This document shows, piece by piece, positions 42,237 through 49,983 of a DNA stretch of 51,505 nt. Positions within the stretch are counted from its first letter, which is position 1; every line of letters begins with the position of its first letter. This DNA comes from a bacterium (GTDB lineage Bacteria; Desulfobacterota; Deferrisomatia; Deferrisomatales; Deferrisomataceae), in contig JALUTY010000033.1 in the NCBI GenBank assembly GCA_027021615.1, forward strand, positions 1 through 51,505, written 5' to 3'. Made by a program: the position numbers and the translations under genes. The notes under the pieces were generated by a model. It was not told where the DNA came from and did no database searches. It saw only the letters and a program-made list of their open reading frames with translations.

Positions 42237-42314
42237 CGGTCTACGGTCGTCGGCCGGGGGCCTTCGGCCCGCTTGAAGGCTGGAAGGCTAGAAAGCTAGG
42301 AGGCCAAAAGGCTA
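42237..42314 (-). repeat. Leader module upstream of secF (heptamers, hairpin, octamers)
   Basis: Heptamers CGGTCTA, CGGTCGT, CGGCCGG (42237-42257), then GGGGGCCTTCGGCCC, then octamers GAAGGCTG, GAAGGCTA, GAAAGCTA, GGAGGCCA, AAAGGCTA (42275-42314). In secF sense the heptamer part ends GACCGAAGATACTGGGAAG before the ribosome-binding site and ATG at 42213. The octamers and following bases to about 42358 copy 12588-12670. Confidence 0.8.
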
Positions 42315-42380
42315 AAAAACCTCTTTCATCTCTGAGCGCTGCGCGGGCACCACAACATTAACCCGGCGGATAAATCGGCG

Positions 42381-42407
42381 CTACCGCTCCCTGTTCGGCG
42401 GGGCAAG
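42381..42407. repeat. 27-base dispersed repeat (foldback left arm)
   Basis: The stretch running from TACCGCTCCCTG to GCGGGGCAAGG matches 37105-37131 and 51152-51178 with about four differences each. It is the outer left arm of the foldback family; here I see no matching full right arm. Confidence 0.7.
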
Positions 42408-42455
42408 GGGCCTGATGGAGCGCCCGCCCAACGGGCCGAGCTACCCGGAATCCAT

Positions 42456-42483
42456 CTAGTTTCTAGTCTCTAGTTTCTAGCCT
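42456..42483. repeat. Heptamer array, CTAG type (inverted relative to 5897)
   Basis: CTAGTTT, CTAGTCT, CTAGTTT, CTAGCCT in tandem; this is the reverse complement of the units at 5897-5924. It lies 70 bases downstream of the secD stop on the secD strand. Confidence 0.8.
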
Positions 42484-42552
42484 CTGCCCCCGCCGCCGAA
42501 GCTGCGCAGGGATCGGTAAACGTTCCGTTTTTGCAAACAGGCCGCCCCGCGG

Positions 42553-44151
42553 CTAGATGCTCAGCCGGCGGATGGTGCGCCGCCGGAGAAACGCGTCGAA
42601 AATAACCCGGGTTCCCACGATGGCCGTAAACATGCTGGCCACGATACCGATGGCCAGGGTCACCGCGAACCCCTTGATCGGCCCCGTGCCGTACTGCCAC
42701 AGCACAGCCGCCGCGATGAACGTGGTCACGTTGGCGTCGAGGATGGTGACGAACGCCTTGGCGTAACCGCTGTCCAGCGCGTTCACCGGCGACTTTCCGA
42801 GCCTCAGCTCCTCGCGCACCCGCTCAAAGATGAGCACGTTGGCGTCCACCGCCATACCGATGGTGAGCACGATACCCGCGATGCCCGGCAGGGTCAGGGT
42901 GGCCTCGAACAGGGCCAGAGCCCCCAGGATCAGGACCACGTTCATGACGAGCGCGAGATCCGCCACCACCCCGGCCCACTTGTAGTAGAACCCCATGAAC
43001 AGCACCACCAGGGCTCCGCCGATGGCCAGGGACATCAGGCCCGCCCGGATCGAGTCGTGCCCCAGGGACGGTCCCACCGTACGCCGCTCCAGGATCTGAA
43101 CCGGCGCGGGCAGGCTCCCCGAGCGAAGGGCGATCGCCAGGTCCCGGGCCTCCTCCAAGCTGAACCGGCCCGTGATCTGAGCCCGCCCGCCCCCGATCCG
43201 CTCCCGGATCACCGGGGCCGACTGCACCACCCCGTCCAACACGATGGCCAGCCGCTTCCCCACGTTCTCGGCCGTGATGCGCTCGAACATCCGGGCGCCC
43301 CGCTTGTCGAAGTTGAGCGTGACGTAGGGCTCGTTGTAGCGCTGGTCGATCTGGACCCGGGCGTCGGTGATCACGTCACCGCCCATGAGCACCCGCTTCT
43401 GCACCACGAGGGGCCGGCGGCCCACCACCCGTCGGGTGACCGGGTCGACCTGGTGCTCGTATAGGATCTCGGTTCCTGGGGGAGGCCCGTTCTTGAGCGC
43501 ATCGTCCACGCTCACGTCCTCGGCCAGGAGGCGGAACTCCAGCTGGGCGGTCTTGCCGATCAGTCGGATCGCCCGCTCCGGATCCTTGATGCCCGGGAGC
43601 TGGATCAAAATCCGGCGTTCGCCTTGGGGCACAATGGTGGGCTCGGTCACCCCGAACTGGTCCACCCGGTTGCGAATGGTCTCGATGGCCTGATCCACCG
43701 CGTACTTTTCGAGCCTCTTGGCCTCGGCCGGATCCAACCCCAGCGTGACCACGACCCGCCCCCCCTCTTCCGCCCGGCCCACGGGCTGGAGCATGGGGTA
43801 GTCGTCGTCCAACAGGGCCTGGAGCCGGTCCGCCGCCTCCGCATCCCGAAGCACCAGCCGGATCGTCTTGCCCTGGGCCTCCACGGCCCGGGCCCGGATC
43901 CGGGCCTCCCGTAGCGCAGCCTTCAGCTCGGCCGCCATGCGCTCCACAGCCTGCTCCACCGCCTTCTCGGCCTGGACCTCCAGCACCAGGTGCATCCCGC
44001 CCTGGAGATCGAGCCCCAGGTGCAGCTTCCGCTCCGCCAGGAACCCGGGCAGCGTGGTGTTCGGCCCGATCAGGCTCGGCAGCAGGAACACGATCCCCAA
44101 AACGGTCACGGCCGCCACAATGGCGGCCCTCCACTTGAGGCTCAAGGACAT
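42553..44151 (-). CDS. secD: Protein translocase subunit SecD
   Basis: 532 aa. ATG 44151 follows GGAGAGG. One N-terminal helix, then HLGLDLQGGMHLVLEV, the large periplasmic P1 region (FGVTEPTIVPQGERRILIQLPGIKDPERAI), LAIVLDGVVQSAPVI, and a five-helix end with GIVLTIGMAVDANVLIFERVREELRLG and YAKAFVTILDANVTTFIAA. Upstream in-frame ATG at 44202 adds a non-conserved 17 residues. Confidence 0.94.
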   Translation of the reverse strand: MSLSLKWRAAIVAAVTVLGIVFLLPSLIGPNTTLPGFLAERKLHLGLDLQGGMHLVLEVQAEKAVEQAVERMAAELKAALREARIRARAVEAQGKTIRLVLRDAEAADRLQALLDDDYPMLQPVGRAEEGGRVVVTLGLDPAEAKRLEKYAVDQAIETIRNRVDQFGVTEPTIVPQGERRILIQLPGIKDPERAIRLIGKTAQLEFRLLAEDVSVDDALKNGPPPGTEILYEHQVDPVTRRVVGRRPLVVQKRVLMGGDVITDARVQIDQRYNEPYVTLNFDKRGARMFERITAENVGKRLAIVLDGVVQSAPVIRERIGGGRAQITGRFSLEEARDLAIALRSGSLPAPVQILERRTVGPSLGHDSIRAGLMSLAIGGALVVLFMGFYYKWAGVVADLALVMNVVLILGALALFEATLTLPGIAGIVLTIGMAVDANVLIFERVREELRLGKSPVNALDSGYAKAFVTILDANVTTFIAAAVLWQYGTGPIKGFAVTLAIGIVASMFTAIVGTRVIFDAFLRRRTIRRLSI

Positions 44152-44241
44152 CGACCTCTCCCTCCTGGCGGTGGGCGGATCCCCGGCACCACGGAACGCC
44201 AAGGCCCGCCGACGGACGCCGCGGGCCTTGGGAGCTCCGGC

Positions 44242-44577
44242 CTAACCGCCCCGCTTCTTCACGGTGGCGATTGCCGGCTTGGACACCTTGATCTTGACGT
44301 TCGGAGCAATCTCCAGGGTCACGGTCTCATCGGTGACCCCGGTCACCTTGGCGTGGATCCCGCCCGAGGTGACCACCTCGTCCCCGCGCTGGAGCGCCTC
44401 AAGCATGGCCTTGTGCTCCTTTTGGCGCTTCTGCTGAGGACGGATCAGGAGCACGTAGAAGATCACGAACATCAGGATCAGCGGAAGCAGGCTGACGATG
44501 GGGTTGCCCTGTGCGCCGGACCCGGCGCCGCCTTGGGCGCCCATGGCGAACGCGGTGGCGGGGAACAGGAAGTCCAT
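44242..44577 (-). CDS. yajC: Preprotein translocase subunit YajC
   Basis: 111 aa. AAGGAG precedes ATG 44577. One helix (IVSLLPLILMFVIFYVLLIRP) followed by QQKRQKEHKAMLEALQRGDEVVTSGGIHAKVTGV is diagnostic for YajC. It forms a complex with SecDF. The GxGxxG-rich N-terminus is short and low-complexity. Confidence 0.93.
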   Translation of the reverse strand: MDFLFPATAFAMGAQGGAGSGAQGNPIVSLLPLILMFVIFYVLLIRPQQKRQKEHKAMLEALQRGDEVVTSGGIHAKVTGVTDETVTLEIAPNVKIKVSKPAIATVKKRGG

Positions 44578-44600
44578 GACTCGGTTTCTCCTTATAGCTT

Positions 44601-44766
44601 CGGTCGTTGGTCGTCGGTCTGGGGCCTTCGGCCGTATCAGGGGCCAGAATTCAGAAGTCAGTGGAAAGGGAGAAGGCTCTTCGGTGCGTCGAGATGATCC
44701 CCCCGGGAAACCGAACTGCTTTTCGGGATTTCCTGTCTTCTGTCCGCTGAAATCTGTCTCCTGACC
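44601..44766 (-). repeat. Leader module upstream of yajC with TCAG foldback
   Basis: Heptamers CGGTCGT, TGGTCGT, CGGTCTG (44601-44621) and GGGGCCTTCGGCC. They are followed by TCAGGGGCCAGAATTCAGAA (about 44638 onward), whose inverted partner ends CTGAAATCTGTCTCCTGA at about 44765. In yajC sense the array runs into GACCGAAGCTATAAGGAG, so its last bases help form the ribosome-binding region. Confidence 0.75.
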
Positions 44767-44812
44767 CGCCGGCCCTGTTGCCCGGCCCAGCAGGGGCCCG
44801 AGGCGAGGCCTC

Positions 44813-45078
44813 ATACCAAGTCGCGTTCAAAGCTATTGCCCCCCTGCCCAGAGGGGCAAGGGTCCTGTCGGAGAGCCGGGCGCGGCCCCTTCGCTCGCCG
44901 CGCAGTGCCTCCGGCGTCTGGACTGCGAAAGGGTGCGGATTCCAACGGGTTGTCATGAAGCCAGCCCCCCGCCCCGTGCCTGCGCGGCGAATCTCAATGC
45001 CTGGCTTCGCGCCCGGCCGGAGGCAGGTCCCTTGCCCCGCCCCCGGCTGGGTATCCTACTGGATGGCAACTTGGTATC
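44813..45078. repeat. Foldback element copy C with ATACCAAG terminal inverted repeats
   Basis: ATACCAAGTCGC at 44813 is inverted as GCAACTTGGTAT ending at 45077. Inside, GAGGGGCAAGGGTCCTGTC (44851) pairs with GGCAGGTCCCTTGCCCC (ending about 45038), and GCTCGCCGCGCAG with CTGCGCGGCGAA. The right end overlaps the tgt stop codon (45077-45079). It fills the yajC-tgt spacer (44578-45076), which holds no gene. Confidence 0.75.
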
Positions 45079-46204
45079 AATCCTTCAACTCCCCGGCCGA
45101 GGCATGTCGGAACTCGGTGACGAACCGTGCGTAGGTCCCCGCCTCGATGGCCGTCCGGATCCGGCGCATCAGCTCCAGGTAGTAGTGCAGGTTGTGCAGG
45201 GTGTTGAGCCGCGAGGCCAGGATCTCGCGCGATTTGTACAGGTGCCTCAGGTAGGCCCGGGAAAAGTTTCGGCAGGTGTAGCAGCCGCACGCCTCGTCGG
45301 GCGGACGCGGATCCCGCTCGAATCGAGCGTGCTTTATAGCAAGCCGCCCTCGTGAAGTAAAGAGCAAACCGTTTCGCGCGGTTCGGGTCGGGAGCACGCA
45401 GTCGAACAGGTCCACCCCCCGGGCCACGGCCTCCACAATGTCCTCGGGCGTGCCCACCCCCATCAGGTAGCGAGGCTTCTCCGGGGGCAGGTGGGGCGTG
45501 GTGGCTTCGACCGTGGCCAGCATAAGCTCCTGCCCCTCCCCCACCGACAGCCCGCCCAGGGCGTACCCATCGAAAGGGTGGTCCCGCAGAAACTCGGCCG
45601 AGCGCCTCCGAAGCGTCGGATCCACCCCGCCCTGGAGGATGGCGAACAGGGCCAACTCCGGCCGGGTTCGAGCCGCCAGGGATCGCACAGCCCAACGGTG
45701 GGTGCGTTCGAGGCTCTCGTTCAGGCACCTCGGCTCGGCCGTGTGGGGGGGGCACTCGTCCAGCACCATCATCACGTCCGAGCCCAGCACCTCCTGGACC
45801 TCCACCACCCGCTCCGGGGTCAGCAGGTGTCGGCTGCCGTCCAGGTGGCTCCGGAACTCCACGCCCTGCTCCCGGATGCGGCGCAGGGGCCCCAGGCTGA
45901 ACACCTGGAAGCCCCCCGAATCCGTGAGGATCGGCCGGTCCCAGTGCATGAACCGGTGGAGCCCGCCGAAAACCCGGATCACGTCGCACCCGGGCCGAAG
46001 GTACAGGTGGTACGTGTTGCCCAAGACAATCTCGGCACCGAGCCCTTCGAGCTCCTCGGGGGTCATCGCCTTCACCGTGCCTTGGGTTCCCACCGGCATG
46101 AAGGCCGGGGTCTCCACCGTGCCATGGGCCAGATGCAGCCGTCCCCTCCGGGCGCCGGTGGGGTCGACCGCGAGCAGAGAAAAAGCTGGGGGCTGTGTGT
46201 CCAT
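45077..46204 (-). CDS. tgt: Queuine tRNA-ribosyltransferase (tRNA-guanine transglycosylase)
   Basis: 375 aa. ATG 46204 gives the usual family start; the frame is open further but that part is repeat DNA. Signatures: TPAFMPVGTQGTVKAM, LGNTYHLYLRPG, RPILTDSGGFQVFSL with the base-binding Asp, FAILQGGVDPTLRR, GGLSVGEG, the nucleophile Asp in GVDLFDCVLPTR, and the zinc site CGCYTC...SRLNTLHNLHYY. It inserts preQ1 into GUN-anticodon tRNAs. Its stop lies within a repeat end. Confidence 0.95.
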   Translation of the reverse strand: MDTQPPAFSLLAVDPTGARRGRLHLAHGTVETPAFMPVGTQGTVKAMTPEELEGLGAEIVLGNTYHLYLRPGCDVIRVFGGLHRFMHWDRPILTDSGGFQVFSLGPLRRIREQGVEFRSHLDGSRHLLTPERVVEVQEVLGSDVMMVLDECPPHTAEPRCLNESLERTHRWAVRSLAARTRPELALFAILQGGVDPTLRRRSAEFLRDHPFDGYALGGLSVGEGQELMLATVEATTPHLPPEKPRYLMGVGTPEDIVEAVARGVDLFDCVLPTRTARNGLLFTSRGRLAIKHARFERDPRPPDEACGCYTCRNFSRAYLRHLYKSREILASRLNTLHNLHYYLELMRRIRTAIEAGTYARFVTEFRHASAGELKD

Positions 46205-46211
46205 GTGCTTC

Positions 46212-46312
46212 GGCTGAAAAGCTAGAAGGATGGAAAGATAGAAAGCCGGGAGGTTGGGAAGCTCTTCCATGTGACTTCGGTCGTCGGTCGCCGGTCAACG
46301 GTCGTCGGTCTG
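46212..46312 (-). repeat. Leader module upstream of tgt (octamers then heptamers)
   Basis: Octamers GGCTGAAA, AGCTAGAA, GGATGGAA, AGATAGAA, AGCCGGGA, GGTTGGGA (46212-46259) lie next to the tgt start. Heptamers CGGTCGT, CGGTCGC, CGGTCAA, CGGTCGT, CGGTCTG (46278-46312) and GGGGCCTTCGGCCC follow further out. The two blocks are in the opposite order to the modules at 42237 and 6001. Confidence 0.8.
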
Positions 46313-46373
46313 GGGCCTTCGGCCCGCTGGGTGACCAGACGGCTGGGCGGCTCACGAACCGCGCCAAGCTCGG

Positions 46374-46561
46374 AGGGCATGGGGGCTGCTGGAGAGCCGC
46401 GCGCGGCTCCTTGGCTCGCCGCCCAGCGCCTCCACATTCGCACCGTGAGCTCGTTCGGGCCCCGCCGAACGGTCATGAAACCACCGACGGTTCCCCGTGC
46501 CTGCGCGGCGAATCTCGATGTCCGGCTTCACGTGCGGCCGGAGGCACACCCCATGCCCCGC
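46374..46561. repeat. Foldback repeat element, copy B
   Basis: GAGGGCATGGGGGCTGCT at 46374 is inverted in GGCACACCCCATGCCCC ending about 46559. GAGCCGCGCGCGGCTC and TTGGCTCGCCGC are shared with copy A (12274), as is the centre CGCACCGTGAGCTCGTTCG. Copies A and B are alike over about 290 bases including the heptamers before them. Confidence 0.75.
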
Positions 46562-46880
46562 ACGCAGCGCTCGGACCGAGACGCACACAAAGTCTGTACC
46601 CCGCAAACAGGCCGCCTTGCGGCCTACGGAGCTGTCCTCTGAGAATTCTGGCCCCTGATACGGCCACGCCCGGCTCTCCGACAGGTCCCTTGCCTCCGCT
46701 TTTGCTCGGTTCGAGAGCCGCCCAGCCGCCCGGCGGGCGAAGGCCCCAGCCCCCTTCGCGCCCAAGCGATCGGCTGGCGGAGCATACCAGGAACCGCGGC
46801 GCCGTGCACGGCTTTGATGCGTCACCAGAGCCGCACGATAAAACCGCGTCTCTCGATGTAGAAGCTCCCCCACCTATCCA
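46562..46880. repeat. Mixed repeat fragments and unassigned spacer
   Basis: GAATTCTGGCCCCTGATACGGC (first 20 bases from about 46641) is the reverse complement of part of 44632-44655, and CGGCTCTCCGACAGG...CCCTTGCC of the arm at 44851-44880. It is thus an inverted fragment of the yajC-tgt repeats. The rest up to 46880 shows no gene. A long open frame through it is repeat translation. Confidence 0.55.
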
Positions 46881-46882
46881 AA

Positions 46883-46896
46883 CGTCACAGATGACG
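46883..46896 (+). promoter_or_regulatory. Palindromic candidate activator site
   Basis: CGTCA-CAGA-TGACG, itself flanked by CAAA and TTTG, is centred about 98 bases upstream of the predicted sigma-54 start, a usual enhancer position. Only one copy is seen. Confidence 0.45.
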
Positions 46897-46961
46897 CATT
46901 TTGTTTGCTTCCATCCGCTGTCTCGCGCCGTTCACCCCCGTTCTTTCCCGCAAACCCGTTT

Positions 46962-46977
46962 TGGCACACCCCCTGCA
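46962..46977 (+). promoter_or_regulatory. sigma-54 promoter of the phenylphosphate-synthase-like operon
   Basis: TGGCACACCCCCTGCA has the consensus TGGCAC -24 box, and GC 12 bases after GG; only the first T of TTGCA differs. Predicted start about 46988, with a 50-base leader to the ATG at 47038. Confidence 0.75.
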
Positions 46978-47037
46978 TTTCTTCGTTCCTACCGTTTTTT
47001 CGTGATTCGGTCCCCCCATGAAAAAAGGAGGCACACC

Positions 47038-48879
47038 ATGGCGAACGGCGGCGGCTTTCCCAGTCCCCACGACGTCTTCACGATCCCCGGAACCGAGGGG
47101 TGGGAGCGGATGTACCCCTACCATTACCGGTTCGGCGCCGACGATCCCGAGCGCAAGCAGTACGAGGCCTCGATGTTCTGGTTCTACGACGGCCTCCACT
47201 ACCCGGAACCGATCTACCCCTTCGACATGATCTGGGACGAGGCGTGGTTCCTGGCCCTGTCCCAGTACAACACCCGGATCTTCATCGTGCCCCCCGCCCT
47301 GGGCGTGGACCACCGCATCATCAACGGCCGTATCTACATCACCCCGGTGCCGGTGAAGGACCCGTCCGAGATCCCCGCCCGGGTCGAGCACTTCATGAAG
47401 CGGGCCGGGTACTACTACGAGAACTGGGACGAGCTCTACGCCAAGTGGGAGACCAAGATGAAGGGGGTGATCGAGGAGCTGGACAAGCTCACGATCCCCA
47501 AGCTGCCCGACATGGAGGAGGACTCGGTGGTGTTCGACGCGGTGGGCCGGAGCAGCGGCTACGAGCTGCTCACCGCCTACGACCGGCTCATCCAGCTCGG
47601 CATCCTAGCCTGGCAGTACCACTTCGAGTTCCTGAACCTGGGCTATGCGGCATACGTGACGCTCCTGGACTTCTGCCAGAAGGCCTTCCCAGGAATCCCC
47701 CTGCAGCGGGTCACCCAGATGGTCAGCGGCATCGACGTGATCCTGTACCAGCCCGACGAAGAGCTCAAGGGCCTGGCCCGCTTGGCGTGCGAGCTGGGCA
47801 TCGAGGACGAGATCCTCAAGGAGCGCTCGGTGGAGGAGCTGTTCGAGGAGCTCAAGAAGACGAACGACGGACGGCTGTGGGAGCAGCGGTTCGAGAAGGC
47901 CAAGTACCCCTGGTTCTACATCTCCACCGGCACGGGCTGGTTCCACCACGACCCGGCCTGGATCGACGAGCTGGAGATCCCCCTGAGCTCGATCCGCATG
48001 TACATCCAGAAGCTCAAGAAGGGCGAGTCCCTGGATCGGCCCCTGGGTGAGCTCAAGCGGGAGCGGGACCGGATCATCTCGGAGTACCGGGATCTTCTGG
48101 CCTCGGACGACGACCGGGAGATGTTCGACAACCTGGTCGGCACGGCCCAGCGGGTGTTCCCGTACGTGGAGAGCCACCTGTTCTATGTGGAGCACTGGTT
48201 CCACTCGATCTTCTGGAACAAGATGCGCGAGGTGTCGCGCCGCTTCGTTACGGCCGGGTTCTGGGACGACGTGGAGGACATCTGGCTCCTGAACCGCCAC
48301 GAGATCAAGCAGGCCATGTGGGACATGGTCACCGCGTGGGCCACCGGCACCCAGCCCATGGGCAGGCTCCACTGGGGACCGGAGATCGCCTGGCGTAAGC
48401 AGGTCATGGAGAAGTTCAAGGAGTGGACGCCCCCGCCGGCCGTGGGCACCCCCCCCGAGACGATCACCGAGCCGTTCACCATCGTGCTGTGGGGCATCAC
48501 GAGCGAGACCATGGCCGCCTGGTCCAAGGGCAAGGAGGCCGGCGAGGGCCCCGTGCGGGAGCTCACCGGGTTCGCCGGAAGCCCCGGCGTGGTGGAGGGT
48601 CCGGCCCGGGTCTGCCGCACCGTGTCCGAGATCTCCACGCTCCAGGACGGCGAGATCCTGGTGTGCCCCACCACGAGCCCCAGCTGGGCGCCGGCGTTCA
48701 CCAAGATCAAGGCCGCGGTCACCGACGTGGGCGGCATCATGTGCCACGCCGCCATCGTTTGCCGGGAGTACGGGCTGCCCGCCGTGGTGGGCACGGGCAA
48801 CGCCACCCAGGCGTTCAAGACCGGTCAGAAGATCCGTGTGGACGGCAACACCGGCGTCGTCTCGATCGTCGAGGAGTAG
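47038..48879 (+). CDS. ppsA: Phenylphosphate-synthase-like PEP-utilising protein, swivelling-His subunit
   Basis: 613 aa, about 70 kDa; AAAGGAGG precedes ATG. The C-terminal 90 residues are the PEP-utilising mobile domain: ELTGFAGSPGVVEGPARV, EILVCPTTSPSWAPAF and GGIMCHAAIVCREYGLPAVVG with the phosphorylatable His570. The N-terminal 500 residues have no catalytic motif I know and resemble protein 1 of Thauera phenylphosphate synthase. With the 40-kDa gene that follows, the split matches that enzyme's proteins 1 and 2, which transfer the beta-phosphate of ATP to phenol. Phenol as substrate is inference: no carboxylase is nearby, and related pairs may act on other compounds. Confidence 0.75.
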   Translation: MANGGGFPSPHDVFTIPGTEGWERMYPYHYRFGADDPERKQYEASMFWFYDGLHYPEPIYPFDMIWDEAWFLALSQYNTRIFIVPPALGVDHRIINGRIYITPVPVKDPSEIPARVEHFMKRAGYYYENWDELYAKWETKMKGVIEELDKLTIPKLPDMEEDSVVFDAVGRSSGYELLTAYDRLIQLGILAWQYHFEFLNLGYAAYVTLLDFCQKAFPGIPLQRVTQMVSGIDVILYQPDEELKGLARLACELGIEDEILKERSVEELFEELKKTNDGRLWEQRFEKAKYPWFYISTGTGWFHHDPAWIDELEIPLSSIRMYIQKLKKGESLDRPLGELKRERDRIISEYRDLLASDDDREMFDNLVGTAQRVFPYVESHLFYVEHWFHSIFWNKMREVSRRFVTAGFWDDVEDIWLLNRHEIKQAMWDMVTAWATGTQPMGRLHWGPEIAWRKQVMEKFKEWTPPPAVGTPPETITEPFTIVLWGITSETMAAWSKGKEAGEGPVRELTGFAGSPGVVEGPARVCRTVSEISTLQDGEILVCPTTSPSWAPAFTKIKAAVTDVGGIMCHAAIVCREYGLPAVVGTGNATQAFKTGQKIRVDGNTGVVSIVEE

Positions 48880-48882
48880 GGA

Positions 48883-49983
48883 ATGAGCCGAAAAGACATC
48901 GCGTGGTTCGAGGAGTGTCGCAAGGACGACACCCCGCTGGTGGGGGGCAAGTGCGCCAGCCTCGGGGAGCTGCTCGCGGCCGACATCCGTGTGCCGCCCG
49001 GGTTCGCCGTGACCACAGAGGCTTACTACCACTTCCTCACCCGGGCCGGTATCAAGGAGCCCATCTGCAAGGTTCTGCGCCGCATCCGTGACGGGGTGCC
49101 GGTGCACGAGGTGGGCGAGGAGACGCGGCGGATGGTGCTGGAAGCCCCGATCCCCGAGGAGGTGGAGACGGCCGTCCGGGCCTCGTACCGGGCCCTGTGC
49201 GAGCGGTGCGGGGTGGAGGACGTGCCGGTGGCGGTGCGCTCCAGCGCCACCCTCGAGGACATGGCGGACGCCTCGTTTGCGGGTCAGCAGGACACCTACC
49301 TCTGGGTCCGGGGCGAGGACGAGGTACTGGACAAGGTCAAGCGCTGCTGGGCCAGCCTGTTCAGCGACCGGGTCATCGCCTACCGGGAGGAGAAGGGGTT
49401 CACCCACGAGAACGTGCGGATCTCGGTGGGCGTCCAGAAGATGGTCCGAGCCCGGACATCGGGGGTCCTGTTTACCTTGAACCCGGTGAACGGCGACCGC
49501 TCCAAGGTGGCCATCAACGCCGCCTGGGGGTTCGGCGAAGGGGTGGTCTCGGGCGACATCACCCCCGACGACTTCCTGGTGGACAAGGTCACCTTCGACA
49601 TCCTTCGGCGCACCGTGGTGCCCAAGCCCGAGGCGTACCTGCTGGACGAGGCCACGGAACGGGTGTGCCGGATGGAGGTACCCGAGGGCGACCGGGCCAA
49701 GGCATCCCTCTCGGACGACGAGATCCAGGAGCTCACCCGGCTCGCCCGTCGGATCGAGAAGCACTACGGCCGGCCCATGGACGTGGAGTGGGCCGTGGAT
49801 GCCGACCTCCCCTTCCCTGAGAGCATCGTGACCCTCCAGGCACGGCCGGAGACGGTGTGGTCCCAGAAACCGGCCCGGACCGTGGCGAAGGAGAAGCCCA
49901 AGTCGGCCCTGGACGCCATCGTGGGCAAGCTGCTGGCCGGGGTGCCGGTCCAGAGCAAGGCCCAGACCGTGGGGGGCGTGTGA
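48883..49983 (+). CDS. ppsB: Phenylphosphate-synthase-like PEP-synthase N-terminal (ATP-grasp) subunit
   Basis: 366 aa, about 40 kDa, 3 bases after the previous gene. It corresponds to the ATP-binding part of PEP synthase: LVGGKCASLGEL, VAVRSSATLEDMADASFAGQQDTYL, MVRARTSGVLFTLNP, AINAAWGFGEGVVSGDITPDDFLVD and FPESIVTLQARPETVW. There is no swivelling or PEP domain, so it needs the first subunit. It would phosphorylate that subunit's histidine with ATP. The CBS-domain third protein of the Thauera enzyme is not found here. Confidence 0.8.
   Translation: MSRKDIAWFEECRKDDTPLVGGKCASLGELLAADIRVPPGFAVTTEAYYHFLTRAGIKEPICKVLRRIRDGVPVHEVGEETRRMVLEAPIPEEVETAVRASYRALCERCGVEDVPVAVRSSATLEDMADASFAGQQDTYLWVRGEDEVLDKVKRCWASLFSDRVIAYREEKGFTHENVRISVGVQKMVRARTSGVLFTLNPVNGDRSKVAINAAWGFGEGVVSGDITPDDFLVDKVTFDILRRTVVPKPEAYLLDEATERVCRMEVPEGDRAKASLSDDEIQELTRLARRIEKHYGRPMDVEWAVDADLPFPESIVTLQARPETVWSQKPARTVAKEKPKSALDAIVGKLLAGVPVQSKAQTVGGV

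Noticed and set aside
46195-47037. A 280-residue N-terminal extension of the ppsA-like protein
   Set aside because: The extension is translated repeat DNA and crosses the sigma-54 promoter; ATG 47038 has a strong AAAGGAGG site.
47018-47230. Small ORF starting at ATG 47018 (MKKGGTPW)
   Set aside because: It overlaps the real start in another frame and its first codons are the ribosome-binding site of the ppsA-like gene.
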